A stretch of DNA of 64,000 bases from Deinococcus aquatilis DSM 23025 (GCF_000378445.1 NZ_KB899714.1:22792-86791); one strand, 5' to 3'; counted from the stretch's first letter, positions 21,968 through 32,482 are shown. The notes: generated by a model from the sequence alone, not told the origin. Program-made: numbers and translations.

Positions 21968-22084
21968 ATGGAACTGCTGCTGGCCGCCCTGGTTATCACC
22001 ACTTCACTGCTGATCGCCTCACAACAAGAGCGGCCCAAGCGTGTGCCTGTGCGTGTGCGCGTTTCCGACCGTCCTAAACGCTAA
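21968..22084 (+). CDS. Possible small single-pass membrane protein
   Basis: A 38-residue frame. It has an N-terminal hydrophobic helix (about 2-18, LLLAALVITTSLLIA) and a very basic tail alternating Val/Arg (KRVPVRVRVSDRPKR). CACACT lies six bases before the ATG, a variant of the local leaderless box. There is no homolog I can name; real expression is uncertain. Confidence 0.35.
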   Translation: MELLLAALVITTSLLIASQQERPKRVPVRVRVSDRPKR

Positions 22085-22094
22085 CCAGGCCGCA

Positions 22095-22112
22095 GTTCAT
22101 CTCAAGATGAAC
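22095..22112. repeat. Perfect 18-bp inverted repeat
   Basis: GTTCATCT-CA-AGATGAAC, just after the small membrane ORF. It could be a hairpin or protein-binding site; no T-run follows. Confidence 0.4.
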
Positions 22113-22205
22113 CGGGCGAAGCAAGCTCCGGTGTCCTGAGATCACCCGAGTCCTGTCATTCTTCAGACCATCCACGGCGGCCGCCTCCGCCCGCACCCCA
22201 ATTGC

Positions 22206-22242
22206 CCCGCCTGCCCTCTCCTCCTCCGGGGCAGGCGGGTTT
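22206..22242 (+). terminator. Terminator upstream of thyX
   Basis: 11-bp GC stem CCCGCCTGCCC/GGGCAGGCGGG (22206-22216, 22229-22239) followed by TTT. It isolates thyX from upstream transcription. Confidence 0.6.
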
Positions 22243-22275
22243 CCGTGCGTCCCTATCCGGTACAGTAACGCCGAG

Positions 22276-22974
22276 ATGACAGACGCCCGTACCCTTTACC
22301 CCCTTGGCGACCAACTGGGCAGCGTGACCCTGATTCAGCATGTGGGGGACGACAAAATGATTGCCAACGCAGCACGAGTTTCGTTCGGTGGCGACAGTGA
22401 CGCCCCCCTGAATGCCCGTGACGAAAAACTGATTCGGTACCTGCTGCGGCATCAGCACGGCTCGCCCTTTGAACACAATCTGATTACCTTTAAGGTGATC
22501 TGCCCAATCTTCGTGGATCGGCAATGGGTTCGTCACCGGGCAGGAGTGTCCAAAAACGAAACTTCGGGAAGATATGTGGAGCAGCAGGAGCGCAACTTCC
22601 AGCCGCCGACCTTTCGCAAACAGGCTCCCAACAACCGTCAGGCCAGCGTAGAAGACGACGGCACGCTGGATCAGGAGGAAGCAGCGCGGGTCTGGGCGGA
22701 GGCGTGGCGAGCCGCTTACGGCGCGTACCAGACGCTACTGGGCCTCGGTGTCACGCGGGAGCAGGCGCGAGGGGTGTTGCCGCAGAGCCTGTATACCGAG
22801 TCTTATTACACCTTCAATGTCCGTAGCCTGCTGCACTTCATCGGCCTGCGCGACCATGAGGGCGCACAGTACGAGATGCGCCTGTACGCGCGGGCCTTGG
22901 CAGAACTCGCTGAACCCCTCTTCCCCGTCACCTTCCGCGAATGGCGAGCACTGGTGGCCGAACAAACCCACTGA
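22276..22974 (+). CDS. thyX: FAD-dependent thymidylate synthase
   Basis: Flavin enzyme making dTMP from dUMP with methylene-tetrahydrofolate. The signature RHRXXSXNEXSXRY appears as RHRAGVSKNETSGRY (about 90-104), and RHQHGSPFEHN lies at about 56-66. At 232 residues it matches the family. The start MTDARTLYPLGDQ at 22276 lies nine bases after a TACAGT box. It complements tmk and glyA elsewhere in the window in thymidylate supply. Confidence 0.97.
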   Translation: MTDARTLYPLGDQLGSVTLIQHVGDDKMIANAARVSFGGDSDAPLNARDEKLIRYLLRHQHGSPFEHNLITFKVICPIFVDRQWVRHRAGVSKNETSGRYVEQQERNFQPPTFRKQAPNNRQASVEDDGTLDQEEAARVWAEAWRAAYGAYQTLLGLGVTREQARGVLPQSLYTESYYTFNVRSLLHFIGLRDHEGAQYEMRLYARALAELAEPLFPVTFREWRALVAEQTH

Positions 22975-23040
22975 TACGAATACCTGTGACGTTGCAGGAA
23001 GGCTGCCTCCAATAAATGAACTGCGTCTAAATGGGTCTCT

Positions 23041-23064
23041 GGTCAATTGACCCCCCCCTATACT
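23041..23064 (+). promoter_or_regulatory. Palindrome and -10 box before acyltransferase gene
   Basis: A perfect 12-bp palindrome GGTCAATTGACC (23041-23052) precedes TATACT (23059-23064), which ends seven bases before the GTG at 23072. The palindrome sits where a regulator would block the promoter. Confidence 0.5.
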
Positions 23065-23071
23065 GCTGAGC

Positions 23072-23692
23072 GTGTCTGTTCTTTGGTTGAATCAGCGGCC
23101 CACCTTTGGATCGCGTCTGGCCTCTTTCGTGCTGCGTGCAGCGGGATGGGAATCTGTGATCGCGCCTCCGCCGGGGCCGAAATTCGTGGCTGCCGCTGCC
23201 CCACATACCAGCAATCTCGATTTCTGGCCTGCTCTGCTGTGGCGCTGGGCCACACGTATTCCAGTGCACTGGGTCGGCAAAAAAGAACTGTTTCAGTTTC
23301 CGCTGGGCCTCTTTATGCGGGCGGTGGGCGGTTTGCCCGTCAACCGGCAGAAAGCGGGCGGTAACTTTGTCGATGCCGTGGTGGCCCTGATCCACAGCCA
23401 GAAGGAAATCGTGCTGGTGGTGGCACCCGAAGGCACCCGCAAACGCGGCCAGTACTGGAAAACAGGCTTCTATCACATGGCCCTGGAAGCGGGTGTGCCC
23501 ATCGGAATCGTGGTGCTGGACTGGCAGCACAAGCGCGTCGGCATCATCGGCTACCTGAACCCCACAGGTGATATCCATGCCGACTTTGCCGTGATCCGCG
23601 AGATGCTTAAAGATGTGCGGGGCCGCGTGCCTGCCTTTGAGACGCCCATCATTCCCCGGCCCAAAGAAGAGGCCAAAGCCAGCAAGGCGTAG
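23072..23692 (+). CDS. PlsC-like phospholipid/glycerol acyltransferase
   Basis: A 206-residue membrane-associated acyltransferase, probably acting on lysophosphatidate. Motif I HX4D is present as HTSNLDFW (about 45-52); motif III-like EGTR is present (about 119-122). The protein lacks clear transmembrane helices apart from hydrophobic patches, common in this subgroup, which includes 1-acylglycerol-3-phosphate O-acyltransferases and less well-defined relatives. GTG 23072 is supported by the TATACT box seven bases upstream. The tail (KEEAKASKA) is basic and disordered. Confidence 0.87.
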   Translation: MSVLWLNQRPTFGSRLASFVLRAAGWESVIAPPPGPKFVAAAAPHTSNLDFWPALLWRWATRIPVHWVGKKELFQFPLGLFMRAVGGLPVNRQKAGGNFVDAVVALIHSQKEIVLVVAPEGTRKRGQYWKTGFYHMALEAGVPIGIVVLDWQHKRVGIIGYLNPTGDIHADFAVIREMLKDVRGRVPAFETPIIPRPKEEAKASKA

Positions 23693-23718
23693 CTAAACCA
23701 GCTCTATCAAGCAGGAAA

Positions 23719-23756
23719 CAGGGAGGGCCAGCCTGAGCATAGGCTGGCCCTCCCTG
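23719..23756. terminator. Strong terminator between convergent genes
   Basis: Perfect 16-bp stem CAGGGAGGGCCAGCCT/AGGCTGGCCCTCCCTG (23719-23734, 23741-23756) with a 6-base loop, between the acyltransferase (+) and DinB (-) genes. Confidence 0.75.
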
Positions 23757-23775
23757 CTGCTGTTCTGGCTGCTTC

Positions 23776-24249
23776 TCAGCCCATCTTGACGAACATGGGC
23801 GGCTTGATACCGATCATGCGGGCCATCAACCACACCTGACCTTTGTGGTGGGCCTCGTGGGCTATCACCATGTCAAGCAGGGCCGAGATGGGCAATTCAC
23901 GCCCTCCAAAAGCGGTCACGCGGCGGCTGAGGTCTTCGTTGCTGAGGGCGGAAATGACGCCCAGAGCAGCATCGGTGGTCTGCTGAAGGCGGAGGCGGGC
24001 GGCGGGCAGATCGGCACTCGGAGCGGGCAACGCGCCCGGAGTCTGGCCCTGCACCATTGACAGAAAGCGCTCACTGCTGCCCGACAGGTGGTCGGCCAAG
24101 CCGACAAAGCTCATGCCACCTTCCCACGCAGCAAACTGAGCCTGCTCGTCGGGAAGGTCGGCGTAGAGGTCCATCAGGGCCGCGCGGTGGCCCTGCAGGG
24201 TACGGGCAAATACGGCGGAGCGGGAGGGGGCAACAGTAGGGGCAGTCAT
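23776..24249 (-). CDS. DinB-family protein
   Basis: A 157-residue four-helix-bundle protein of the DinB/YfiT-like metalloenzyme superfamily, which is expanded in Deinococcus. The three metal ligands are visible as GLADHLSGS (about 52) and IAHEAHHKGQ (about 130-134). Some relatives are thiol transferases; others are DNA-damage inducible with unknown chemistry, so no reaction can be given. ATG 24249 is fixed by TATTCT six bases upstream. It is distinct from the BstA-like protein at 61 kb. Confidence 0.88.
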   Translation of the reverse strand: MTAPTVAPSRSAVFARTLQGHRAALMDLYADLPDEQAQFAAWEGGMSFVGLADHLSGSSERFLSMVQGQTPGALPAPSADLPAARLRLQQTTDAALGVISALSNEDLSRRVTAFGGRELPISALLDMVIAHEAHHKGQVWLMARMIGIKPPMFVKMG

Positions 24250-24255
24250 ATCAGC

Positions 24256-24261
24256 AGAATA
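24256..24261 (-). promoter_or_regulatory. -10 box of dinB-like gene (leaderless)
   Basis: Minus strand TATTCT-GCTGAT-ATG. Confidence 0.6.
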
Positions 24262-24320
24262 GTGCCGCGCGGCCTATCAAGAGAAGGGCGGCGCGGCACC
24301 AGCAACACTTCAGGCAAAAC

Positions 24321-24707
24321 TTACAGCGGGCGAATTTTGATCGCGTCGCGGATTTCGGCCAACAGTTTTTCTTCGTTGGTGGGTTCGGCCACAGCGGGCT
24401 TTTCCTCGCGCTTGAAACGTTCCATCAGGCGCGTAAAGGGCGTGATGACGAAAAAGTAGACCACGGCGGCAGTAATGACGAAATTGATCAGGGCCGTCAG
24501 GAAGGTGCCGTACTTGAAGATGCTGCCGTTGATGCTGAAAGTCAGGGCATCGAAATTGGGCACGCCGCCGAAAATGCCGATGATAGGCATGATCACGCCC
24601 TGCGTAAACGCCGTGACCACGCCGCCGAAGGCTGCCCCGATAATCACACCGACAGCAAGATCGATCAAGTTGCCACGCAGCAGGAATTTCTGAAATCCGC
24701 TCAACAT
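24321..24707 (-). CDS. mscL: Large-conductance mechanosensitive channel
   Basis: Pore protein that opens under membrane tension to release solutes on osmotic downshock. The 128-residue length is typical. The N-terminal amphipathic helix (MLSGFQKFLLRGN), TM1 lining the pore (about 14-40, LAVGVIIGAAFGGVV), the periplasmic loop, TM2 (about 70-93) and a charged cytoplasmic C-terminal helix bundle (KLLAEIRDAI) are all evident. TAAGAT seven bases before the ATG (24715-24720) suggests a leaderless mRNA. Confidence 0.97.
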   Translation of the reverse strand: MLSGFQKFLLRGNLIDLAVGVIIGAAFGGVVTAFTQGVIMPIIGIFGGVPNFDALTFSINGSIFKYGTFLTALINFVITAAVVYFFVITPFTRLMERFKREEKPAVAEPTNEEKLLAEIRDAIKIRPL

Positions 24708-24854
24708 GGGAATAATCTTACACGGATTTCAAGGCAAGTTGAAGGGCGGTCAGTAGCCTGCACAGCGCATATCGAGATGAGTGGCAGGAAGACTCAGCTT
24801 CCTCACCGCCCACCTATTTGATCTGTAGGTCAATACATCATCAGACCATTAACT

Positions 24855-26426
<1,572 letters not shown>

Positions 26427-26561
26427 CTGTCCTCCCTTCGGACTGTGGTAGTCCCTTCCGGCAATGCCGTAGTGGGCCGCCGCGAAACAGGGCAGCTTAA
26501 CAGAAGGCAGAACGCTGGGCTGTGATGTGTGTCCCGGTTGGCCCTTCACCTGCTCGGCAGC

Positions 26562-27305
26562 TCAGCCCGCACCCATCAGCCGCCTCAAGCCGCTGGAGGC
26601 CACCTCCCGCAAACTGAAATCCATCTGCGGGGTCAGGTCGGTGCGCTCCGGGTTGACCTCGATGACCACGCCGCCGCCGTGCCGGGTATGGCGGGCCAAG
26701 CCTGCCGCCGGATACACGAGGCCACTGGTGCCCAGAATCAGGGCCACCTCTGCCTCATAAAAGGCAATCTGGGCGGCTTCCAGCGCCGCTTCGGGCAGGA
26801 ATTCACCAAACCAGACGATGTTGGGGCGCATCCGGTTTCCGGCGGGCGAGAGGGGCGGCGTGACCAGTTCGGCGGGGTCGGGCAGCGCAAAGACTTCGCC
26901 CGTGACCTCATCGCGGGCGCTGGACAGGCTGCCGTGCAGTTCCACCATCTGCCCGCCGCCCATGCCGCTGCCTGCGCGGGCATGCAGGCCGTCTACATTC
27001 TGCGTCGCCAGAAAAAACCCTGCGCCCTTGTCGCGTTCCAGTTGCGCCAGCCCCGTGTGGGCCGGGTTGGGCTGAGCGCGGGTCACGTCGGCATAGCGGC
27101 CCGCGTACCACTGCCACACCAGATCGGGGTCGCGGAAGTAGGCTTCGGGGCTGGCCAGATCTTCGGGCCGGAAGCGTGCCCAGTGGCCTGTCTGGGCGTC
27201 CCGAAAGGTGGGAATCCCGCTTTCGGCACTCACGCCCGCACCCGTGAGAACCGCCACCCGGCGAGCAGAAGCGAGGGCGGCGCGGGCCTGATCCAGAGTC
27301 AGCAT
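26562..27305 (-). CDS. Sir2-family NAD-dependent deacylase lacking zinc cysteines
   Basis: A 247-residue sirtuin predicted to remove acyl groups from lysine using NAD+. NAD-site motifs are VLTGAGVSAESGIPTFRD (about 19-36), TQNVDGLHARAG (about 100) and catalytic His in VELHGSLSS (about 121). WQWYAGRY contains the YxxR pair typical of CobB/SIRT5-like desuccinylases. The segment after the catalytic His, where two CxxC pairs normally bind zinc, has no Cys at all. It starts 27 bases after the kptA stop, so it is probably in one operon with it. Confidence 0.9.
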   Translation of the reverse strand: MLTLDQARAALASARRVAVLTGAGVSAESGIPTFRDAQTGHWARFRPEDLASPEAYFRDPDLVWQWYAGRYADVTRAQPNPAHTGLAQLERDKGAGFFLATQNVDGLHARAGSGMGGGQMVELHGSLSSARDEVTGEVFALPDPAELVTPPLSPAGNRMRPNIVWFGEFLPEAALEAAQIAFYEAEVALILGTSGLVYPAAGLARHTRHGGGVVIEVNPERTDLTPQMDFSLREVASSGLRRLMGAG

Positions 27306-27332
27306 AGGAAGGATTGTTTCATGTCTGCCGGG

Positions 27333-27869
27333 TCAGGACAGCGGAAACTCGGTGAACTCCGCCGGAACATGTTCAGTAAGCCAGACGCCGTTTGCACTGA
27401 TGTAAAACAGGTATCCGGCGGCGTACATCTGGCCCGCCTGCACCGTCAGAACCACTGGCGGGCCGCGCCGCGCACCGACCTGTCTGGCCGTTGCCACATC
27501 AGGCGAGAGGTGGACATGATGACGGTTCATGGCCTTCAATCCAGAGGCGCGGATGGCGGGCAGGGCGTCCGGGAAGGTGCCGTGGTACAGCACAGCGGGC
27601 GGCAGCGTGGGCACCAATTCGAGGTCTACGGGCACGCTGTGGCCCTGATTGGCCCGAATCCGCTCGCCATCCAGACTAAACCGCTGTTTGTCGCTGGCTG
27701 CCACCACCCGCGCCACCTGTTCACGGGTCACGCCCAGATGCGCCAGCACACGCGGAAGCGGCACCCATCCTCCAGGGGCAAGGGTCAGACCCGCCTCATG
27801 CGGAGCGTGCCGCAGCAGATAGGACAGCTGGTGAGAGAGTTGCTTGTCGGAGAGGGGTTTGTTGGTCAT
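27333..27869 (-). CDS. kptA: RNA 2'-phosphotransferase (Tpt1/KptA)
   Basis: NAD+-dependent enzyme that transfers an RNA internal 2'-phosphate to ADP-ribose 1'',2''-cyclic phosphate. In eukaryotes it finishes tRNA splicing; its bacterial role is unclear. The 178-residue protein has the winged-helix N-lobe LSYLLRHAPHEAGL (about 17-30) and the NAD-binding C-lobe with YHGTF, HVHLSPD and GARRGPPVVLTVQAG. Conserved Arg and His positions look intact, so activity is expected. It leads a two-gene unit with the sirtuin. Confidence 0.93.
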   Translation of the reverse strand: MTNKPLSDKQLSHQLSYLLRHAPHEAGLTLAPGGWVPLPRVLAHLGVTREQVARVVAASDKQRFSLDGERIRANQGHSVPVDLELVPTLPPAVLYHGTFPDALPAIRASGLKAMNRHHVHLSPDVATARQVGARRGPPVVLTVQAGQMYAAGYLFYISANGVWLTEHVPAEFTEFPLS

Positions 27870-27957
27870 GGGTTCAGTGTGTAGAAGTTGAGGCCAGACC
27901 GCATCTGCCGTGTAGTCGGACAGGAATAGGCTAGGTGGCGCAGAAAATTAGCACGGC

Positions 27958-28320
27958 CTATTTATACTTAAAATCTGGAATAATTGAGTAATTGATGGCA
28001 AGTTCATCCATCTTCCTCTTAATCTCTATCATTTTCGTTGCACGGCTCTCAAATCGCAGAATTGAAGGATCATTATTCATAGCTGATCTCACACCTATAT
28101 AGTTTAAGCCAAATATAGTGGAAAACAGTCGAATTGTGGAAATATTCAGCTTATTTCCCTCTTTTATAATCAGGCAATAAGTAACGGGATCTGAGATATC
28201 CTCTCGTGTAGTGATAATAGACCAATCGCAGTCATTACAGAAAAATCCTTCACAGCTCCCGATCACCTTGAACTGCCATACCCCACCGCACTCCGGGCAA
28301 AGCGTATTTTCATAACCCAT
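27958..28320 (-). CDS. AT-rich orphan with zinc ribbon
   Basis: A 120-residue protein. It begins with a zinc-ribbon-like pair CPECGG...CNDC (about 8-31) and continues into a helical, Ile/Lys-rich C-terminal half (SILRFESRATKMIEIKRKMDELAI). I do not recognise it. The gene and its ~250-base flank are strikingly AT-rich beside the GC-rich neighbours, indicating recent transfer. A CPxCG-type ribbon recalls small accessory or immunity-like proteins but gives no function. No associated integrase is seen. Confidence 0.7.
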   Translation of the reverse strand: MGYENTLCPECGGVWQFKVIGSCEGFFCNDCDWSIITTREDISDPVTYCLIIKEGNKLNISTIRLFSTIFGLNYIGVRSAMNNDPSILRFESRATKMIEIKRKMDELAINYSIIPDFKYK

Positions 28321-28577
28321 TAATACTTATCCACTCCTTTATATAGAACCAGTTTCAAATTTGCTTAAACTTTTACGTAGTTAAATCTAAATTTTTCTCC
28401 TCAGAGTAAAGAATGCCACATTTCCAGTGTGCACAGGTGGAGCGTGTAATCCATCTCCCAAATGACTAAGTCACCCTTTAGGATAACAAAACCGCCCCCC
28501 GAAAGGAGCGGTGATGATAGTTGGCAAGCGTCTAAAAGTCGTACTGCTCAGTCTCTAAGCCCTTAGGCCATCAGACC
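28321..28577. other. AT-rich gap carrying a terminator
   Basis: The left part is AT-rich, without a frame. At its right end lies the terminator of the DUF937 gene. Confidence 0.6.
28487..28512 (-). terminator. Terminator of the DUF937 gene
   Basis: Minus strand: ACCGCTCC (28512-28505) pairs with GGGGCGGT (28498-28491, one G-U) and is followed by TTTTGTT. Confidence 0.65.
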
Positions 28578-31280
28578 TTACTGCGCGACGGTCAATTTCA
28601 CCGTACTCAGGGGCGCGGCGGTGGCATCACCCAGAGGACGAACCTCGTAGGTGACGGTGCCTTTGCCGGGTCGGCTCTGGTAGGCCCAGCCACAGGTGGC
28701 GTCCAGCTTGATGTCTTTGGTGCCGATCAGACGCTCTCCGCGCTTCACGGTCACGCTGTAGCCAGTGCCGCCGCCCACGCCGCCGAAGCGGAAGGGTTCG
28801 CGGACCGTCTGACCGTCGGTGATGCTGAGGGTGTAGTCCTTGGTACAGGCTGCGGCAGCGCCACCAGCAGAAGCAGTGGCAGCGGCGACTGTGGCGCTCA
28901 CGCTGATCAGCTCGGTGCCGTCGCTGGCCTTCACAGCGTAGGTATGTGCACCAGCGGCGGGGCTGGGCACGTCCTTCGTCCAGGTGCCGTCTGCGCCGAC
29001 AGTGACGTTGCCGAGGCTCACGCCGTCTTCAAAGACCTCAATGGTCGCGCCGGGTGTGCCCTTGCCGCTGAGCGAAAAGCCCCCGGCGGGCAACTGTGCG
29101 TCGGCTGCGGGTGTGGTGATGCTGAAATCGGCAGCAGCAGCCGTGGTGGCGTCGGTGGCAGCAGCGGTACTTGCATCGCCCACCGTGGCGCTCAGGGTTG
29201 CCAGTTCGGTGCCGTCTGCGCCCTTGATGGCGTAGGCGTGCGCTCCGGCAGCAGCGGCGGCCACGGGCAGCGTCCAGTTTCCGTCCGCATCCACCGTGAC
29301 TTTGCCGAGGCTGGTTTCTCCGTCGAACACTTCGATTTCCTGTCCGGCGGTGCCCTTGCCACTCAGGGCAAAGTCTCCGGCAGGCAGGGTGGCACCCGCA
29401 GCAGGTTCGGTGATGCTGAAGTCGCCTGCACCAGCAGGAGCAGCAGCGTCAGCCGTGATATTGACCTTGAATTCGCTCTTGGCGGCGCTGTCTGCCCCCG
29501 TGATGGTGTAGGTGTGTTCGCCCACGGTGGGTGCGGGAATGGCGGCGGTCCACTGCCCATCTGCTCCGACGGTCGAGGTTGCCACTTCCTGGCCCTGATC
29601 GGCGATGGTGAGGGTATCGCCCGCTTTGGCTGTGCCGCTCATGGTGAATTCGGCGGCAGGCAGGTTGGCATCCGACGTGGGGTTGGTGACCACGATCCCG
29701 CCCGCTGCGGCGCTGGTGGCGGTGCCTGTAGCAGTGGCCGCAGGCTTACGGTTGACCAGCCAGCACCCGCCCAGCAGCAGCAGGAGAGCCAGGGGAATCA
29801 GCCACCACGGAAAGCCGCCGCGTTTGCGTTCGGGTTCTCTGGTAACCGTGTCTCTGACCACCGTGGGCGTGACGACTGCCGGGGTTGCCGAGGGCGTGAC
29901 CACACGGGGCGCGGGAGGAACTGCCGCCACAACCGTCGTGGCCGCTGCACCCAGTGCACCCGCACCCAGCAGGCCGCCCAGGCTGGAGAGGCCGGAAGGC
30001 AGCAGACCTGCCAGGCTGCCGCCCATGCCGCCCAGCAGGCCAGAAAGCGCTCCTGCGCCGACGCCACTGGCACGGGCACGGTTGCCCAGCAGGCCCAGCA
30101 TCAGCGGCGTCAGGATGGCAAGGAGCCGCCCAGCGTTGGCACCACTGCCCCCCAGCGCCGTACCCAGTCTCCCGGTGATTGCGTCTACGTTGCCGAACAG
30201 ACTGCCCAACAGTCCGCGTCCCTGACCTTCTATGCGGGCCGTTTCAGCCGCGTCGTTGAGCAGATTCGTGTTGAGGGTACCGTCGGCTGCGGCCAGATGC
30301 CCCAGCGGACGGGCCATGTTCAGCAAGTCGCCCGCGCCCGCCTCGGTGCGGCCCTTGTTGACCAGCGAATTCAGCACCAGTGGCAGGGCGGCGAGGGTCG
30401 CGCGGCCCGCCGTGCTGCCGCCAAAACCTGCCGATCTGCCCACCTGCTCGGCCACCGCAGGAGTGAACTGTCCCTTGATGAAGTCCAGCAGGTTGCCGGA
30501 AGTCAGCGCCGCGCCAGTGAGAGCAGCCGCGCCCAGACCTGCGGCCCCAGCAGCCGTATCGCCCACGGCACCCAGATGGGGCTGATTCACCTGAGGCAAC
30601 TTCACTTCCGCCTTGCCCAGCTCAGGCAGTTTGCCCAGCTCCGGTTTATTCAGCTCGGGCTTGTTCAGTTCCGGCTGATGCAGGCCAGCCCCCAGCGCCC
30701 CGGCTCCGGCCAGACCAGCTCCGGCCAGACCAGCCCCAGCCAATCCAGCTCCGGCCACTCCCGCGCCTGCCAGTCCGGCAAGGCCTGCCAGTCCGCCTTT
30801 CATTCCCGGCAGCATGGTACTCACGTTTCCTGCATTCAGCCCACGCTGGCCCAAAAAGCTCAGCAGCAGCGGCAACGCCATCTGCATCAGGCGTTGAGCG
30901 CCGCTGTACAGGCCGCCGATGGCTGCGGGGTCGGTGTGACCCACACTGAGTTTGGCCGCCACCGTTTGCACGATCTGGTCGGCCTGTCCGCCCAACAGCA
31001 CGGGCGAGAGCATTTCTCCGGCCCGCTCCAGGTTGCTGGCTCCGTCAGCGTCGTTCAGGGCGTCCTGCACACTGCCGAATCGGGGCAGATTCTGTACGGC
31101 CTCTCCGATCTGCTCGCGGCCTTCAGAGGAAGCGGCATGATCGACCAGGGCGTCGAGTTGCAGGGGCAATCCATCGTGCAGCGCGGTGCGGGCCTGCTCG
31201 GGCGTGAGCTTGACGGCGCGGGCCAACTGTTCGGCGGCTCCGTCACCGAAATAGCTTTGGATCTGATCCAGTAAAGTCAT
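28578..31280 (-). CDS. DUF937 protein with repeats, one TM helix and Ig-like C-terminal domains
   Basis: A 900-residue envelope protein. The N-terminal ~170 residues are a DUF937 domain ([20 protein letters not shown]...). Low-complexity repeats follow: [12 protein letters not shown] (about 165-200) and [16 protein letters not shown] (about 203-225), then a second DUF937-like stretch (about 250-420). One TM helix lies near 490-510 ([17 protein letters not shown]), followed by three ~85-residue Ig-like repeats (about 520-790; each with LPA-F-SGxxxxG and GxWT...GxHxY) and a terminal domain with two Cys. Topology predicts a cytoplasmic N-half and an exposed C-half. ATG has CAGGAG upstream. The function is unknown. 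Confidence 0.85.
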   Translation of the reverse strand: MTLLDQIQSYFGDGAAEQLARAVKLTPEQARTALHDGLPLQLDALVDHAASSEGREQIGEAVQNLPRFGSVQDALNDADGASNLERAGEMLSPVLLGGQADQIVQTVAAKLSVGHTDPAAIGGLYSGAQRLMQMALPLLLSFLGQRGLNAGNVSTMLPGMKGGLAGLAGLAGAGVAGAGLAGAGLAGAGLAGAGALGAGLHQPELNKPELNKPELGKLPELGKAEVKLPQVNQPHLGAVGDTAAGAAGLGAAALTGAALTSGNLLDFIKGQFTPAVAEQVGRSAGFGGSTAGRATLAALPLVLNSLVNKGRTEAGAGDLLNMARPLGHLAAADGTLNTNLLNDAAETARIEGQGRGLLGSLFGNVDAITGRLGTALGGSGANAGRLLAILTPLMLGLLGNRARASGVGAGALSGLLGGMGGSLAGLLPSGLSSLGGLLGAGALGAAATTVVAAVPPAPRVVTPSATPAVVTPTVVRDTVTREPERKRGGFPWWLIPLALLLLLGGCWLVNRKPAATATGTATSAAAGGIVVTNPTSDANLPAAEFTMSGTAKAGDTLTIADQGQEVATSTVGADGQWTAAIPAPTVGEHTYTITGADSAAKSEFKVNITADAAAPAGAGDFSITEPAAGATLPAGDFALSGKGTAGQEIEVFDGETSLGKVTVDADGNWTLPVAAAAAGAHAYAIKGADGTELATLSATVGDASTAAATDATTAAAADFSITTPAADAQLPAGGFSLSGKGTPGATIEVFEDGVSLGNVTVGADGTWTKDVPSPAAGAHTYAVKASDGTELISVSATVAAATASAGGAAAACTKDYTLSITDGQTVREPFRFGGVGGGTGYSVTVKRGERLIGTKDIKLDATCGWAYQSRPGKGTVTYEVRPLGDATAAPLSTVKLTVAQ

Positions 31281-31597
31281 AACATTCTCCTGTAAAACGG
31301 GGCTTCTCCCCAGAGCGAAGGAAATTGAAGGCCGACCAACGAGGCTCTCTACCAGGCGATATGAGCCATGCGATCTGAATTGTAAAATATTTCACTGTAC
31401 TGGGTGTAATTGACCACCCCGAATATTAAGATTCGCCCCTGAAGACGAATGGGCAACCCGGATCAGACCGAAGCGCCCCGTTTACCGTACTGCCCAGTAG
31501 AAATCCTCCTGCACATGCAGCCATGAGCGTTTGCTTAGGTTTGGCAGGGTCGGCCAGTTAAATACAGAAGGGGCGCAAAAGCGGCAGGATAGAAGGT
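31281..31597. other. Divergent intergenic region
   Basis: 317 bases between the divergent DUF937 and dehydrogenase genes, no gene seen. Toward the dehydrogenase, TTGGCA (31541-31546), 16 bases, TACAGA (31563-31568) is a plausible promoter. Confidence 0.45.
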
Positions 31598-32482
31598 ATG
31601 AGTGCCCCCACTGACCACCCCCATCCAGCTCAGCGTGAACCCGGCCATCAACCTCGCCGAATCCTGATCACCGGAGCCGCCGGAGAGGTCGGCACGGCCC
31701 TGAGAAGCCAGTTGCGCGGCTTCCTGACTGATCCCGCAACGGTACTGCGCCTGACGGACGCCCGCGATCTCGGCCCCGCGCAGGCCGGAGAGGAGGTCAG
31801 GCAGGCCGACCTGACCGACCCGGAGGCCATTCGGAAAGTGATGGACGGTGTGGACGCGGTAATCCATCTGGGGGGCATCCCCAACGAAGACCGCTATGAA
31901 CACATCCGGGACGTAAACATAGACGGCACCTACCATGTACTGGAAGCGGCGCGGCAGGCAGGCGTGCGGCGCGTGGCGTTTGCCAGCAGCATTCACACGG
32001 TGGGTCTGTATCCACGCACACCGATTGGTCCCGACGTGCCGGTGCGCCCGGACACCCACTACGGCATCAGCAAGGTGTACGGCGAGGCGCTGGGGCGCAT
32101 GTATGCCGAGAAACACGGCGTGGAGTTCGTGTCGGTGCGCATCTGTTCGTTTCAGCAGGAACCGCAGGACGCCCGGCACCTGTCCACCTGGCTCTCTCCG
32201 AGGGACGCCGCCCAACTGTTTGCCCGCGCCGTTTCTGCGCCTTCCAGCGCTCTGCCAGACGGCTTCCGCATCGTGGCAGGCATCAGCGCCAATACCCGCC
32301 GCTGGATGACCGACGAGGGCTGGGCAGAGTTGGGCTACGCGCCGCAGGACGACGCCGAAGCCTATGCGGGGGCGGTGGGCCACATCCACGGCGATCCCGC
32401 AGACATCACGGAGCAGCGGCAGGGCGGGATTTTTGTTGCGCCGGAATACCTGGGATTGGCGGCTCAGAGAGGAGAGAAATGA
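31598..32482 (+). CDS. NAD-dependent sugar-acid dehydrogenase/epimerase family protein, uronate dehydrogenase-like
   Basis: A 294-residue extended short-chain dehydrogenase. Rossmann GxxGxxG is LITGAAGEVG (about 24-33). The Ser is in FASSIHTVG and the catalytic Tyr/Lys in HYGISKVYGEAL (about 150-161). The pattern and short length match uronate dehydrogenases that oxidise glucuronate or galacturonate to the aldaric lactone; the exact sugar is not determined. It heads a tightly coupled operon with RidA and an aldo-keto reductase (overlaps ATGA then GTGA). GAAGG before the ATG may serve as ribosome site. Confidence 0.82.
   Translation: MSAPTDHPHPAQREPGHQPRRILITGAAGEVGTALRSQLRGFLTDPATVLRLTDARDLGPAQAGEEVRQADLTDPEAIRKVMDGVDAVIHLGGIPNEDRYEHIRDVNIDGTYHVLEAARQAGVRRVAFASSIHTVGLYPRTPIGPDVPVRPDTHYGISKVYGEALGRMYAEKHGVEFVSVRICSFQQEPQDARHLSTWLSPRDAAQLFARAVSAPSSALPDGFRIVAGISANTRRWMTDEGWAELGYAPQDDAEAYAGAVGHIHGDPADITEQRQGGIFVAPEYLGLAAQRGEK

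Noticed and set aside
28944..31274. 776-codon plus-strand open frame
   Set aside because: Shadow of the DUF937 gene; low-complexity Cys/Gly/Gln-rich product and no promoter or start support.
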